Notes: a model not told the origin generated them from the letters alone. A stretch of 64,000 nucleotides of DNA from Spongospora subterranea f. sp. subterranea (GCA_049724395.1 JAUGWO010000070.1:155988-219987), one strand, 5' to 3'. Shown: positions 48,298 through 60,149, counted from the stretch's first letter. Numbers and translations: made by a program.

Positions 48298-49227
48298 TCA
48301 AACGAGCCGCTTGCAATAATAGCAGTTATTGGGAATTCTGTACATTTGATAAAACAGGGTTCTGAACATCACGAGATGCGTATAGTCTTGGCCAGATTCA
48401 AGATTAACTACGATGCGTGATGTGCGGTTGGATACTAGGCCAAGAACCGCCCACGTTGTCCAGGATCTCGATAGAATGTCATATCCTTCGATAAGACATT
48501 TCAGACGGTCCTGCTGAGTGATGATGATCTTATCATCGGTTCTCCCCCAGGCGATGGGGGTTTTTGGGCTTATTTGACAGCAGTATTTCAATAGCAGGTC
48601 GAATGAGGTGAGTGGGTCGTCCTTCATGTACTCCATTAGGTCCAGAACTTCCTCAATCGTCATTTGGAATATAAATTCGTAGACGGCGGGCTGTGCTGGC
48701 ATCGTCGCAATATATTTGACTATTGCTTGGAACAAATCCTCAAAGGGGTTATATTTACGACAGAACAATATCAAATCAAGAACGTTCGACGGATCCATCA
48801 CGATCCGATTGACCAGGTCAAGTTCGCAATAGCCTTTGACAAGGTTGCTCATCATGTAATTGGCGATTATCAGAACTGAGAACACGTCCTGAACAGACTG
48901 ATATTCCGATGGCTGTACTAGACCGTAAACTGTTCGAAGGAACAGGCCGAACAGGCGATTGGCGTCATCAGGTGAAGGTTGATCAGGTTTAAACGCCTCT
49001 GGTATTGTGAGATCCGGTAATACGATATCACATTGTGCTCGTGATCCCGATCCGTTATCGGCAACGTCCTGGGGCCATTTCACACATTGTTCAATCATCA
49101 CGCAGGTCGGCATCATCACCGCTTTGTGCACATAGAACTTGACCCCTTCAGATAAACAGACAACTAAATCACTTGTTGATTCGTTATTGAATAACGCCTC
49201 CAATGCGTTTTTCATGTCGGTCGCCAT
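48298..49227 (-). CDS. BTB/BACK-domain protein, copy 1
   Basis: The ORF starts at ATG 49227 (MATDMKNALEALFNNE). The N-terminal BTB/POZ domain shows STSDLVVCLSEGVKFYVHKA, MIEQCVKWPQD and CDIVLPDLTIPEAF. A helical BACK-like region follows (DVFSVLIIANYMMSNLVKGY, VLDLILFCRKYNPFEDL), then a C-terminal region with DRLKCLIEGYDILSRSWTTW. BTB proteins usually dimerise and serve as adaptors for cullin-3 ligases, which is inferred here from the family. It is one of three local paralogs and the most diverged in its BACK region. An upstream segment resembling the N-terminal MSHV extension of copy 3 (around 49350-49280) is in another frame and may be an extra exon. Confidence 0.78.
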   Translation of the reverse strand: MATDMKNALEALFNNESTSDLVVCLSEGVKFYVHKAVMMPTCVMIEQCVKWPQDVADNGSGSRAQCDIVLPDLTIPEAFKPDQPSPDDANRLFGLFLRTVYGLVQPSEYQSVQDVFSVLIIANYMMSNLVKGYCELDLVNRIVMDPSNVLDLILFCRKYNPFEDLFQAIVKYIATMPAQPAVYEFIFQMTIEEVLDLMEYMKDDPLTSFDLLLKYCCQISPKTPIAWGRTDDKIIITQQDRLKCLIEGYDILSRSWTTWAVLGLVSNRTSRIVVNLESGQDYTHLVMFRTLFYQMYRIPNNCYYCKRLV

Positions 49228-50229
49228 CGAAACCAAATCAATCTATCCGAGGTCGTTTTCGTTCAAAGGGTAAATGATGCGTGAATGTATCGGAAGTGAT
49301 GCCGGCGAACCCTTGGGTGGCGATACATATCGCCATCTGCGTTACGTGACTCATGTCCACTACGGACAGCGACTGAATCGTGTTGATCCCGATATGAGTC
49401 ATTTGCGATACGATACCGGTCTCATCGCGATCAGATTATTCCATTCGATTGAGTCAGTAATCCAGTATTCCCCATTGTCGATGTCAATCGCTGCAAAATG
49501 TCAACGATCCAAGCGTTGAATGGACGAACGACCACCGACGCTGGTTGAGTTTCGTGTAAAACGGAACATTCATCGTCCTCAACAGGGAGATTGAGCAAGG
49601 TGTAATCCTCTGAATGACACCCAGTGGATGCGAGAACCACCGTTGTTAACTCTGCTGTCTGAAAGTCGGTTGTTTCGGCAATCACAGGAAAAGACGGTTC
49701 ATCAGCAGCGCGGGAAAACATCGTCATCGTGATAGGCTTCAACAAAATGCTGATCACCTTGAATTCGCTCCTCAAGCGAATCATCAAATAGGCAATTACG
49801 GATTTAATTCCAACATTTCTCTCTCCTTGATATATTTAAAGATGTAATCGTTATAGGGAACTGACTGGATAGATGGCGTTGACGGCAGACTGATTGCCTG
49901 TACCTAGACATAAAAAATCAAGAAAGAAGGCAATGTTTAAATACTTTGATTTACTGATAAGATACGCTATAGGCATTGCTTGTAGGATCGATGCAATCAA
50001 CCCACAAAACCCTCATTACAGGTTTGTGAATGTGGCACTACAGTCACAACCATCCAGGGCACCGGGTCGCATTCATAGCGCCGATCAATTGACTGTCCAT
50101 ACCCAAGTTAGCCAGTTTTCTTCTCTCTGACCCGCGAATACGGCTGTGGGTCAATGTACAGAAATGCAGCCCTAGAAACTTACATTGCCAACCTAATAGT
50201 CAGCCGGACCCTGCACAAATTTGCAGTTC
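49228..50229 (-). other. Gap with one possible small ORF
   Basis: A minus-strand ORF at 49784-49431 begins MIRLRSEFKVISILLKP and contains ELTTVVLASTGCHSEDYTLL and VVRPFNAWIVDILQRL. It looks partly coding but has no recognised domain. It may be an upstream exon of BTB copy 1. Nothing is recognised in 49790-50229. Confidence 0.3.
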
Positions 50230-51110
50230 TGTACATTCCCTCTTCGTAATGGTTAAATCATGTTCATGTGGGGTGAAGTGGATAACGGGTCTGGTCGGGC
50301 CTGTCAGAATTTTTTCAAAAGAACGGGAACATCAAATTTCAGGTTCTCGAATGGGTCCCATGTTGTATCTTGGGCTTCAAATCCACTCCACATCACTTGC
50401 ACTTCAATGTCACCAGTGTTGCTGTGGCGGCGAATGTCTCGACAATCGCCGACTACATGACCTTGTCCATAACCTGAACACATTGAGCATGTTTGCATAG
50501 TTCTGGACCGGCTTCGCACATTCAAACTATTCGCGAAAATGGAGAAATGTCTTTCCCATGTGAAGCAAGTGGAATTTCTAGGTTATTTTGTGTCTTATAA
50601 CTCTCTGATGATGGATTCTAACAGAGTGGCGACGATGTTGGAATGGCCCCAACCTCAAACGGTTAAACAGGTTCAATCGTTTCTGGGTTTTGCTAATTTC
50701 TACCGAGAATTCATTGCTGATTTTTCCTCGGAGTAGCACTGTCTCTGTATGCACTCATTCGCAAGTCTCAAACTTATCTAATGTACCGATTCAGCGTCAA
50801 CGATCACACACGACACAATCTAAACGCCGAACAAGTTATTCCTATCAATATCTGTATTGGCGATTACGTCCTAATTGCATCGAATCTTCATCGAACCAAT
50901 GAGCATAAACTTCGTGAAGCGTGGAATGGACCTTCACATCCCGTATCAACCGTTGATGACCATGTGTACCAAGGGGGTAAATTCAGCCGTTTCAAACGTT
51001 CCAATAATTCCGGACTGGGAGGCGGTGTCGTTCGTCCAAAAAGCAGACTACTGACAAAGATGGTAGGTGACAAGATCGGCCGCGTTACCCGATCTTGATT
51101 GATGAGTTGA
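50230..51110. mobile_element. Rearranged Ty3/Gypsy chromovirus fossil pieces
   Basis: Pieces of an LTR retrotransposon lie here in mixed orientation. The minus strand at 50525-50304 encodes a chromodomain-like end (VMWSGFEAQDTTWDPFENL). The plus strand at 50539-50736 carries a reverse-transcriptase piece that is an inverted, near-identical copy of part of the main element. Plus 50781-51000 resembles an integrase C-terminal region. The pieces are fragmentary and broken. Close similarity to the adjoining copy suggests fairly recent rearrangement. Confidence 0.7.
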
Positions 51111-53995
51111 TAATCTGGACGACGAGATAGTGCATCAGGTTTGGCAGATAATTTACCCGCGCGGTGTCTGATTCGAAATGTGAATTCTGAAGAAGCATGG
51201 ACCACCGTACTTGTCGACGATTTAACATTTTAGACGACATGAACCACTCTAAGTTTTAATGATCGCTCCAGACGGTGATAGGCACGAAAGCGCCGTTGCA
51301 GGTAATGTCGCCAGTTGGAAACCGGAAACGATGGCGAGGAGTTCTTGGTCATAAATCTCGTAATTTAATTCAGCGGAACTCAACTTCCGCGAAAAAAAAA
51401 GCAATTGGGTGGTCGCCATCATCGTGGGACTGGGATAATATTGCCCCGAGGGCATAGTCCGATGCATCGGCTTCAATTACGATTGAGAGGTCTGGGTCGT
51501 ATGTTTTGAAAACTGGTGCTGATGTGAGCGCAAGCTTTAAACGCTGAAAGGCAGCTTCGGCGTCGGCGTTTCATTGAAAAGTTTGAGACTTGCGAATGAG
51601 TGCATACAGAGACAGTGCTACTCCGAGGAAAAATCAGCAATGAATTCTCTGTAGAAATTAGCAAAACCCAGAAACGATTGAACCTGTTTAACCGTTTGAG
51701 GTTGGGGCCATTCCAACATCGTCGCCACTCTGTTAGAATCCATCATCAGAGAGTTATAAGACACAAAATAACCTAGAAATTCCACTTGCTTCACATGGAA
51801 AAGACATTTCTCCATTTTCGCGAATAGTTTGAATGTGCGAAGCCGGTCCAGAACTATGCAAACATGCTCAATGTGTTCAGGTATGGAACGGGAGTATATA
51901 AGAATGTCGTCTAGATATATCACCACGAGCTTATTTGAGGATGTCTCTGAAAAGGTTTTGAAAACATGCAGGTGCATTTGCTAGTCCAAACGGCATGACT
52001 AAGTATTCGAACAACCCGAAAGGGTCCTGAAAGCGGTCTTCCACTCGTGTCCTTCTTTCATCTCTAACCAAAGTATATGCACCCCTGGGATCGAGCGTGG
52101 AAAAGATCGAACCTTCGCTAGCGTTGTAGAGGATGTCGCTGATTAAAGGAAGTGGATATCGATTCTTGATCGTCATTTCATTGATTCGCCGGAAGTCAAC
52201 GCAAAGGCGCAGGGTGTTATCCTTCTTAGGCTGGAACATGACCGGTGAACTACAGGGTGACCGCGATGGTCTAATGAACCCTCTCGCCAGGTTTTCAACG
52301 AGGTAGTCCTGCAGTGCCCGCGTTTCGGTTGGTGACAACCTGTAGATCGGTCGAAATGGTGGTGCACAGTCTGATCTCAATTCGATTGAGCAGTCATATG
52401 GGCGATGACGAGGTAATGTGTCAGCGTCAGCTTTAGAAAATACGTCCGAGTATTCGACATAATAGTCGGGGTACGTCTGTATCGACATATTGGACTGATC
52501 GGACATGTTATCTAATGACAATGCAAGGAAGGATACAACGGAGAGGTTTTGATAATCCTTATCCTCGGTTCCCGACTCTATCTTTCCGCCTTTCCAATCA
52601 ATTATATATAGGATTCTGTACTTGAAGCCAGTCGAAGCCCAAGATAATGTCGTATGCTGATCGATCGAGAATATAGAAAGAGTGTTGACAAGAGATTCCG
52701 CAAATTTGAATTTCAATGGGTTCGGAGATGAAATCGCATGTACGAGCTGTGCCGTCGAACGTAAAAATTCTGATTGGATCTGGCAATCGACCTTCTGTAA
52801 TCCCAAGGTTTGAAAAATGTGATCCGACATGAAGGATGATGCCGCTCCAATGTCAATCAGCGCGTCCGTTGAGATTGATGTGTCGGAACTGATTTTGCAT
52901 GGTACGAGGAAGCCATAATGTGAATTTTTGTTTACTCCTGATGATTGTGTAGTGGGTAGGTTGTTGTTCGCAATCGAGCCCGGTGGTATCGGAGGTCGTT
53001 TAGGACATGCGGGCAGGTAGTGACCTTCAAGCTTACAATAACCGCAACGCTTGACATCTCCGCCTTGTCGGGATGAAACTCCTGGTGTCCAATGCCCTTG
53101 ATTAGGCCGCTCTTTCCGACGAGCAACATAGCGGCTCGCGGCGGTGACCACTTCGTCCAGGGATGAATTTGCATGAAGAGCTCCACAATCCTCTAAGACG
53201 TTGACATAATCATCTATGTCTGCATATAAACCTTCCCGGAACTGATCAATGAGTGCACAAGGAGACCAGTCGACATTCCTTGCAAAAAAAAACGAAATTG
53301 GGTTTCGTATTCGGTAAATGTCGCACAGTTTGTTTGCTTCAGCGCTCTTATGGCCCTAGCGGAAGTGCGACGACGATGGGGATCGTCAAAAGAACCTTTG
53401 ATAGTCAGCAAGAATAATTCGAGATTGTGGAGAATTGGCGAGTTTTCCAACAATCTGGGAACCAGCCAATCTGCTGCCAGCCCCGTCATCAGACTTGTAT
53501 AAAGTCCAATTCGCAGTGTGTCGGTCGCGAACGTATGGTTATAAATTTGAGGTAGTCTCCACTTGGGCCGACCATGTTCAAAACTTAGAAACGTCGCCGT
53601 CTGACGTGGGCGGTCTCGGTAAATCTAGGGTTCGAGGCAAAAAAGGTTCTTGGGTTTCCTGTCTCGACAGTTGTTGTTGTAGCTCCTTTAATTCCCCGTA
53701 AATTGACTCTAAAGTTAGAGGTGCGTTACTGGAAATCGATGTTTTGCAAGCGGAGGTTTCGAGTTGTCGAGGGAGCTGCTGTTGTTGGAGATGCAACAAT
53801 TGACGATGAAGCGACTCCAGAGTAATGGATCCGTCATCATAATCAGCTGGTGAGCAAACTGTCGGCTTCCGGTCGACATCATCTGACTCGTCGGCATCAT
53901 GAGTATCATCCTCCACTGGTTGTTCGGGGTGCGACCGAAGTGTTCTTGGCGGCATCCCTTGCAATTGTAGTTCGATCAAACTGTTAGGGCTATAT
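51110..53995 (-). mobile_element. Ty3/Gypsy LTR retrotransposon fossil (gag-pol)
   Basis: Reading from about 53995 down, the parts are a gag region, a CCHC zinc knuckle (CGYCKLEGHYLPACP), an aspartic protease region, reverse transcriptase (FRRINEMTIKNRYPLPLISD, YLDDILIYS) and RNase H (ELNYEIYDQELLAIVSGF). The order gag, protease, RT, RNase H and the nearby chromodomain piece place it with chromoviruses of the Ty3/Gypsy group. It is broken, with several breaks, and its 3' part is rearranged into the neighbouring pieces at 50.2-51.1 kb. It looks fairly young. Confidence 0.85.
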
Positions 53996-54760
53996 ACTGT
54001 AGTGAGGGGAGGAATGTCGAGGAAGCGCGGATAGAAGAGTTAGAAGGACGGAAGAAGAGCAAAGAGAAGAGCGAGAAGGAAGGAAGAGAGATATTGATGG
54101 GAAAATCCTCGGTCCTTTAGTCGTTGAAACAAGAGTACCTGTACTTGGGTACACATGGTCATCGGTCGCACCCCGAACAACCAGTGGAGGATGATACTCA
54201 TGATGCCGACGAGTCAGATGATGTCGTCCGGCTCCAGTAATGGATCCGTCATCATAATCAGCTGGTGAGCAAACTGTCGGCTTCCGGTCGACATCATCTG
54301 ACTCGTCGGCATCATGAGTATCATCCTCCACTGGTTGTTCGGGGTGCGACCGAAGTGTTCTTGGCGGCATCCCTTGCAATTGTAGTTCGATCAAACTGTT
54401 AGGGCTATATACTGTAGTGAGGGGAGGAATGTCGAGGAAGCGCGGATAGAAGAGTTAGAAGGACGGAAGAAGAGCAAAGAGAAGAGCGAGAAGGAAGGAA
54501 GAGAGATATTTGGGTCCTTTAGTCGTTGAAACAAGAGTACCTGTACTTGGGTACACATGGTCATCGGTCGCACCCCGAACAACCAGTGGAGGATGATACT
54601 CATGATGCCGACGAGTCAGATGATGTCGTCCGGCTCCAGTAATGGATCCGTCATCATAATCAGCTGGTGAGCAAACTGTCGGCTCCTGGTCGACATCATC
54701 TGACTCGTCGGCATCATGAGTACATCCTCCACTGGTTGTTCGGGGTGCGACCGAGATGAC
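53820..54760. repeat. Tandem units with internal inverted repeats at the element's 5' side
   Basis: A unit of about 415 bp is repeated: 53820-54235, 54236-54640, and a partial third to about 54760. Each unit includes a strand of about 60 bp and its inverted copy (for example 53870-53932 against 54167-54228), so the array alternates direct and inverted copies. Each unit also holds a purine-rich stretch (near 54040-54100 and 54455-54510). It contains the start of the retrotransposon gag region and probably derives from its 5' end. Confidence 0.75.
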
Positions 54761-54839
54761 CATGTGTACCAAGTACAGGTACTCTTGTTTAAACGACTAA
54801 AGGACCGAGGATTTTCCAATCAATATTTCGATAAGGACC

Positions 54840-55395
54840 CGAGAATGATGGCCTTGTGCCATCTTAGTACCTTTTGGGTCAGTTGGTAACTGTGTATCTC
54901 GGGCGCAGTTCCCTAACAGAACAAATGTGGGCTGAGTGTGTGCATATTGCGGGCAAGATGGCGACGGTCAACAGAGTTGTACGCGTTCTGGAGGTCTAGG
55001 AGAATGTAGCTTCCGTCTTGTGCAATGTCACCGTAGACTTGCTGATGGGTTTGCCATACGATTGGCTCGACACCACCTGGAGTACCCACGCCCAGTTGAA
55101 AAGGCAGAACATCACCTTCCAGACGAGCACGACGAGCAAGGGCTTTGGGGCTACATTCTCCTAGACCTCCAGAACGCGTACAACTCTGTTGACCATCAAT
55201 GTGCACACATTCAGCCCACATGTTAGGGAACTGCGCCCGAGATACACAGTTACCTGTTAGGAACTGCGCCCGAGATACACAGTTACCTGTTAGGAACTGC
55301 GCCCGAGATACACAGTTACCTGTTAGGAACTGCGCCCGAGATACACAGTTACCCAACTGACCCAAAAGGTACTATGATGGCACAAGGCCACAGTA
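54840..55395. repeat. Palindrome enclosing a LINE reverse-transcriptase fragment and a 33-bp tandem array
   Basis: The left arm, about 54845-55020, is the inverted copy of the right arm, about 55145-55390. Both arms contain an RT motif of non-LTR elements (YILLDLQNAYNSVD), on opposite strands. The centre (minus strand) reads QLGVGTPGGVEPIVWQTHQ, typical of LINE RT. In the right arm, a unit of about 33 bp beginning gttaggaactgcgcccgaga is repeated four times at 55226-55350, against one copy in the left arm. No complete LINE ORF is present. Confidence 0.75.
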
Positions 55396-55459
55396 TCCCC
55401 CTGTTTAGGAGTAGACCACCTTGACCTCCAGCCCCCGTGCGACTTCCTCAACTCTGACA

Positions 55460-55535
55460 GGTGAACAAAGAGAAGAGAGACGAACAAAGAGGAGAGAGAC
55501 GAAGAAAGAGAGAGAGAGAGACGAAGAACTCCAGT
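55460..55535. repeat. Purine-rich low-complexity tract
   Basis: A GA-rich run (repeats of gagagagacgaa type) of about 75 bp lies at the edge of the palindrome. Two overlapping plus-strand ORFs across it are low-complexity artefacts. Confidence 0.6.
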
Positions 55536-55789
55536 CAGGCGGGGAAGTCAGCCCACGAAAGGGTTATAAGGCAACCCCCATGCCGGTTACATGTAAGCCG
55601 TAGCGACCCGAAAAATGCTGTGGACATTAGAGGAATTGAACACGCGACCTGAGAACCACTTGGTTATATAGCTCATCAGTTAGGTTGACGGCTGTAATAG
55701 TCGAATTGTTTGAGTCGTCGGCTGGAATAGTCGAACAGTTTGAGTCGTACTGCATCAACATTTCCAATGGCTTTGGTAATTAAGTCCTG

Positions 55790-56870
55790 TCCCTTGGTAC
55801 ACATGGTAAAGACGATTTCGAACCGCTTAAACCAATCTATGAGTCCATGAACTGTGACATAATGATCGCCTGATTCAATTCGATGAATTGACTTAGATCG
55901 TCTTTTAGCACCAGGACGTACTCGAAAGAATGTGAATGAAAGAATGTGAATGGTTTTTCGGTACTTTTCCTATGAATAAACAATCGTAGTGAATGACCCG
56001 GTTAGGTCTGGATGCATGGATTGCATGGCCAAAGGGTGTTGGAACAACTTTCCCACGTTGGCGAACACAGTGAATACAGCGCTCAACTACGCTTCAAACT
56101 AATTCCTTCATGTCTTTCAACCAGAAAATTGATTCGATAAATTTGAGTGCTGGCTCTTTAGCTTGATGACATGATAGGCCGCTGTGTGCAATGATGGCAA
56201 TTCGGAGATGGAGATTGGAATCTGAGTTAGTTGACTAATGGTTTCCAACGGCGGGGCCATATCATCGAACCGTCCCACAGCACCGATTGAATCTCGGAAA
56301 TAAGGCACGTTGAACATATTTGGAGCAGATTGTTGCAACTTCTACACGTAACGATGGCCGTATGACCAGGGAGTATAAGCGGTGGTGAAATGATGGTTGA
56401 TGTGCAGCCTTGAGCATAAATCGGAACGCCACTTGGTTCTTAAAGTGTGTCCCTTGGTCGACACACGGGTAAAGACGATTTCGAACCGCTTAAACCAATC
56501 TATGAGTCCATGAACTGTGACATAATGATCGCCTGATTCAATTCGATAAATTGACTTAGATCGTCTTTTAGCACCAGGACGTACTCGAAAGAATGTGAAT
56601 GGTTTTTCGGTACTTTTCCTATGAATAAACAATCGTAGTGAATGACCTGGTTAGGTCTGGATGCATGGATTGCATGGCCAAAGGGTGTTGGAACAACTTT
56701 CCCACGTTGGCGAACACAGTGAATACAGCGCTCAACTGCGCTTCAAACTACTTCCTTCATGTCTTTCAACCAGAAAATTGATTCGATAAACTTGAGTGCT
56801 GGCTCTTTAGCTTGATGACATGATAGGCCGCTGTGTGCAATGATGATGCAATTCGGAGATGGAGATTGGA
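55790..56870 (-). mobile_element. LTR-retrotransposon integrase fossil, tandemly duplicated
   Basis: The minus strand at 56632-56342 encodes an integrase-core piece (DWFKRFEIVFTRVSTKGH, then HHFTTAYTPWSYG). The stretch from about 55795 to 56230 is repeated with high similarity at about 56450-56870, a direct duplication with a spacing of about 650 bp. The element is fragmentary and broken. It may or may not belong to the same family as the element at 51-54 kb. Confidence 0.6.
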
Positions 56871-58250
56871 ATCTGTGTTAGGACAACCGAAGAGGTGTTG
56901 GGTTATTCAAACAGCACTCGTTTGTTGCAGGTTCGGGCTTCGAGCGTGTTCGCCGACACACGAACGCCGTCATTGCTCAGATTTCGGCACCATCACTGGC
57001 AGGAAATGCCCATCGTTCTCACTGAACTTACAAAACCAATGAGTAAAATTACCTGTCCCGCCAGTTCCGGTCTCTTAGTTTTCGGGAAGTGGTTGAGGTT
57101 GTGGCCGTGATTAGGCGAAAACGGGAGTTTCAATCTTCGTGTTTATGAGAATTGCCATATCATTATATCTCTTGCGGGACTTTAGGTATTTGTAAACGGC
57201 CTTCATAACGACAAGTATTACAGGGAATTACACTGATCACCTCAGGAGTGACTCTGCTGTTCGCGAACCTGGACCATATTTAATGTCCCTGTATTGTGGC
57301 GACGACGACTGCCGTAAGTTCTCAGTTGATCAAGCCGTCTTTCAAACCGGACTCGTTCAGAATTGGAGTTCCTGCTGCAGTGATGTTACCTCAAGGAAAC
57401 ATGGCTTCCTGTCAGGAGAGAGTTATTACCGCTTGGACTAAAGGATCTGCATTTTGGTTTCCCAACTTCTCGAGAAAAGGTATGCACTCAAACAGACACG
57501 ATGGCTGGTCCATCGCTCAAAAGTCTCCACACGTTGTTTAGCAGTACATCATCATCCCCACTTAGATTTCCCATCGAGTATGACAAATCCAATGCGCTGC
57601 TGACGCCATCAAATCCCGTTTTGGGGGAATGTCGCTATGTCGACGAGAGCAATTCACAGTTTGCGCTGCGCAAAGCCATAAGGAATAAGAGAAGGCCACA
57701 AAGCTATGCTGGCGACGACGCTCCAATGTTTTAATTTCAGACTAATGCTAATCAGAGCTTTCAATGACGTCGGAACGTATACGACAAAGTCATCTGTGCT
57801 AAGCCCGAGATTTTCACGTCAGTGAGCATTCCTGTTGGAGTTTCTCCAGCAAGATTCTCCACATCTGTTGCCTTGCTCATGGTCGAACATAGATGCATCT
57901 TAGCCGTTGAGACCTCATCAGTAGCGCCACCACAGCGAATCGCCACGACGGGTGTGAACATGCAGTCAGGGATACGACGAGATACAAACTTCATTTGAAA
58001 GTTCGGAACAGAGACTCTCAAGGACGACCTCAATTTCAGTTCCGTTCCTGTGGTCATGGGAATCTGTTTGCGCTGAGAGATCCTTCTGGTTTCGAGGGTT
58101 CAGGATCGTCGACTCGATCGCGAATTTCAGTCGAAGACAGACGATGTCCAGCGATGAAGGCTTGCCGGCCAGGTGAACTTGGGCATTCATATGCTGGATC
58201 GGGCTAATCTGTCATTTATTTCATTGCAATTGTGGTCTCACACTAAACAT
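56871..58250. other. Uncertain ORFs between repeats
   Basis: The plus strand has open stretches at 57296-57541 and 57501-57734 (YDKSNALLTPSNPVLGECRY). The minus strand has ATG 58190 (MNAQVHLAGKPSSLDIVCLR), open to 57966, and an overlapping frame ending at 57761 (CMFTPVVAIRCGGATDEVS). The minus set reads better and could be a small spliced gene. No domain is recognised. The left end, 56930-57125, is similar to 47530-47730. Confidence 0.3.
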
Positions 58251-58494
58251 GCACTATCGAATATTATATTATGTCGATTCCATTTTATTTTTGCGAAACA
58301 ATAAATCTATGAACAAGCGTCGCCAGGTTCGAAACGGGTTTTCATTTCTAGGTTGGTCTTCCCATTGTTTCTCTCTATACCTGTTGTGTTTTCTTGCTCA
58401 TGAGTTGGAAGGCCACAACGACATAATGATTGATATGGCGTTAAACATGGTCAGTTCACAGGGTTTGATTGCTGTGTGAGCACCAGAATAACAA

Positions 58495-58713
58495 TCAGGT
58501 CACCGTCTGACAAGTCTTCAAATGTTTCGGAATGTTGACCATAATCGTGCTGTAAAAGTCGGAGATGACGTCAAACTGGATTATGGGAATTGTTGAGCGG
58601 TATCTGACGTATATGCGATCTATGTCATATCGTGTTTTGAAATGACCAAGATCAAATTGATCCCGACCAACGTGTTCGAACGAGAGTTGTTTTGATTGGT
58701 GAATAAGGTCCAC
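58495..58713 (-). CDS. Small conserved ORF downstream of BTB copy 2
   Basis: This is the partner of the ORF at 47894-48145. It starts MDLIHQSKQLSFEHVGRDQF and contains IDRIYVRYRSTIPIIQFDV. Conservation of the peptide between two diverged units supports coding. In the third unit this stretch is missing, replaced by an AT-rich block. Confidence 0.45.
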   Translation of the reverse strand: MDLIHQSKQLSFEHVGRDQFDLGHFKTRYDIDRIYVRYRSTIPIIQFDVISDFYSTIMVNIPKHLKTCQTVT

Positions 58714-58934
58714 ATTAGTTCGGTGGGGATCCCATTCCAGGACCTATTGAGAAATGAGAGGATGAGAGGAATTGTACAACCTGGGGAAGGAGCACGAGCA
58801 AATGGGTTAACGCCATATGTCCAGGGGATTGATTGAGAAAAAAATTTTATCAGACGAATGCTGTCGATCAAGCTGCCTCTTCTGGAATGAATTAATGATT
58901 TATTTGGCGATTGGTGTTCAAGAAAAGAGCAGCA

Positions 58935-59894
58935 TTACCAAACGGCCTTACGGCAACTAGGGCAATTATTGGGAATGGTGTACATTTGATTTACCAAAAC
59001 TTGGAACAATTCTAGATGCGAATCGTCTGGGCCAGATTCAAGACTAACTACAATGCGTCTTGTGCGTTCACCAATTTGGCGAATAATCGACCACGTTGTC
59101 CAGGATTTCGATAGAATGTGACATCCTTTGATAAGGCATTCCAGACTATCCCTCTGAGTAATAATGATGTCACCGTTCTCTGGGATATTGTGAATATCTG
59201 GGCTCACTTGACTGCAATATTTCAATAGGACTTCGTGTCTGGTTAATGGGTCGAATTTCGTGAGCGCCAATAGATCCAAAAATTCCTCAATCTCCATCTT
59301 GACTAGTATATGTTTATAGACGTCGAACAGATTTGGATTTGCCCCAACATATTGAAGTATTTGTTCTCTCAAATCAGAGAGGTTATATTTACGACAAAAC
59401 ACTAACAAATCCGGAACATTCGATAGATCCATTTCGATCCGCTTTACTAGGTCAAGCTCGCAACGCCCTTTGACTTTATCGCTCATCATGTAATTGGCGA
59501 TTATTAACACTGAGAACACGTCTTGAGCAGACCGATATTCCGACGGGTGCACTAGACCGTAAACTGTTCGAAGGAACAGGTCGAACAAGCGAAACAGGCG
59601 ATTGGCCTCAAAAGGTGGAAGTGGCACAGTCCACAAGTTCACTGGTACTGTGAGATCCGGTAATACGATATCACATTGTGCTCGTGATCCCGATCCGTTA
59701 TCGGTATCGTCCTGGGGCCATTTCACACATTGTTCAATCATCGCGCAGGTCGGCATCATCACCGCTTTGTGCACATAAAACTTGGACTCCGACAAACGAA
59801 CAACTAAATCACTTGACGATTCGTTATAAAATAACGCCTCTAAAGCTGATCTCATGTCGGTCGCCATCGAGACCAATGAACTGTCTGCGCTCAT
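58935..59894 (-). CDS. BTB/BACK-domain protein, copy 2
   Basis: The ORF starts at ATG 59894 (MSADSSLVSMATDMRSALEA). The BTB domain reads SSSDLVVRLSESKFYVHKAV then IEQCVKWPQDDTDNGSGSRA and DIVLPDLTVP. The BACK-like region includes LLVFCRKYNLSDLREQILQY and VKMEIEEFLDLLALTKFD. The C-terminus ends PNNCPSCRKAVW, with a Cys-x2-Cys pair. It is much closer to copy 3 than to copy 1. As in the other copies, the gene is a single exon. Role by family: adaptor or substrate receptor for cullin-3 type ligases. Confidence 0.8.
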   Translation of the reverse strand: MSADSSLVSMATDMRSALEALFYNESSSDLVVRLSESKFYVHKAVMMPTCAMIEQCVKWPQDDTDNGSGSRAQCDIVLPDLTVPVNLWTVPLPPFEANRLFRLFDLFLRTVYGLVHPSEYRSAQDVFSVLIIANYMMSDKVKGRCELDLVKRIEMDLSNVPDLLVFCRKYNLSDLREQILQYVGANPNLFDVYKHILVKMEIEEFLDLLALTKFDPLTRHEVLLKYCSQVSPDIHNIPENGDIIITQRDSLECLIKGCHILSKSWTTWSIIRQIGERTRRIVVSLESGPDDSHLELFQVLVNQMYTIPNNCPSCRKAVW

Positions 59895-60149
59895 CTCGTT
59901 CAATTGGTATTTGTGCGTTCTGGAAGGAGGGCTGACATGCCCTACGCCATATTTATATAGTTCATGGCCGGTTCCAGGAGGCTCCGCCGCTCAAAACGGA
60001 CCTTGGTCCAAACTCAAAAAGGCTCTGGCGGAAGGTTTGGACCGAGGTTCTAAGGTACACTGATATCGGTAAAAAAAAGGCCCTAATTTTTCAATTTTCA
60101 TATTCGAGATGTGAACTTGTGAAACCGTCAACTCTATTGACGCTGACGT

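Noticed and set aside
55421-55652. Plus-strand ORFs rich in Lys/Arg/Glu
   Set aside because: They translate the GA-rich low-complexity tract.
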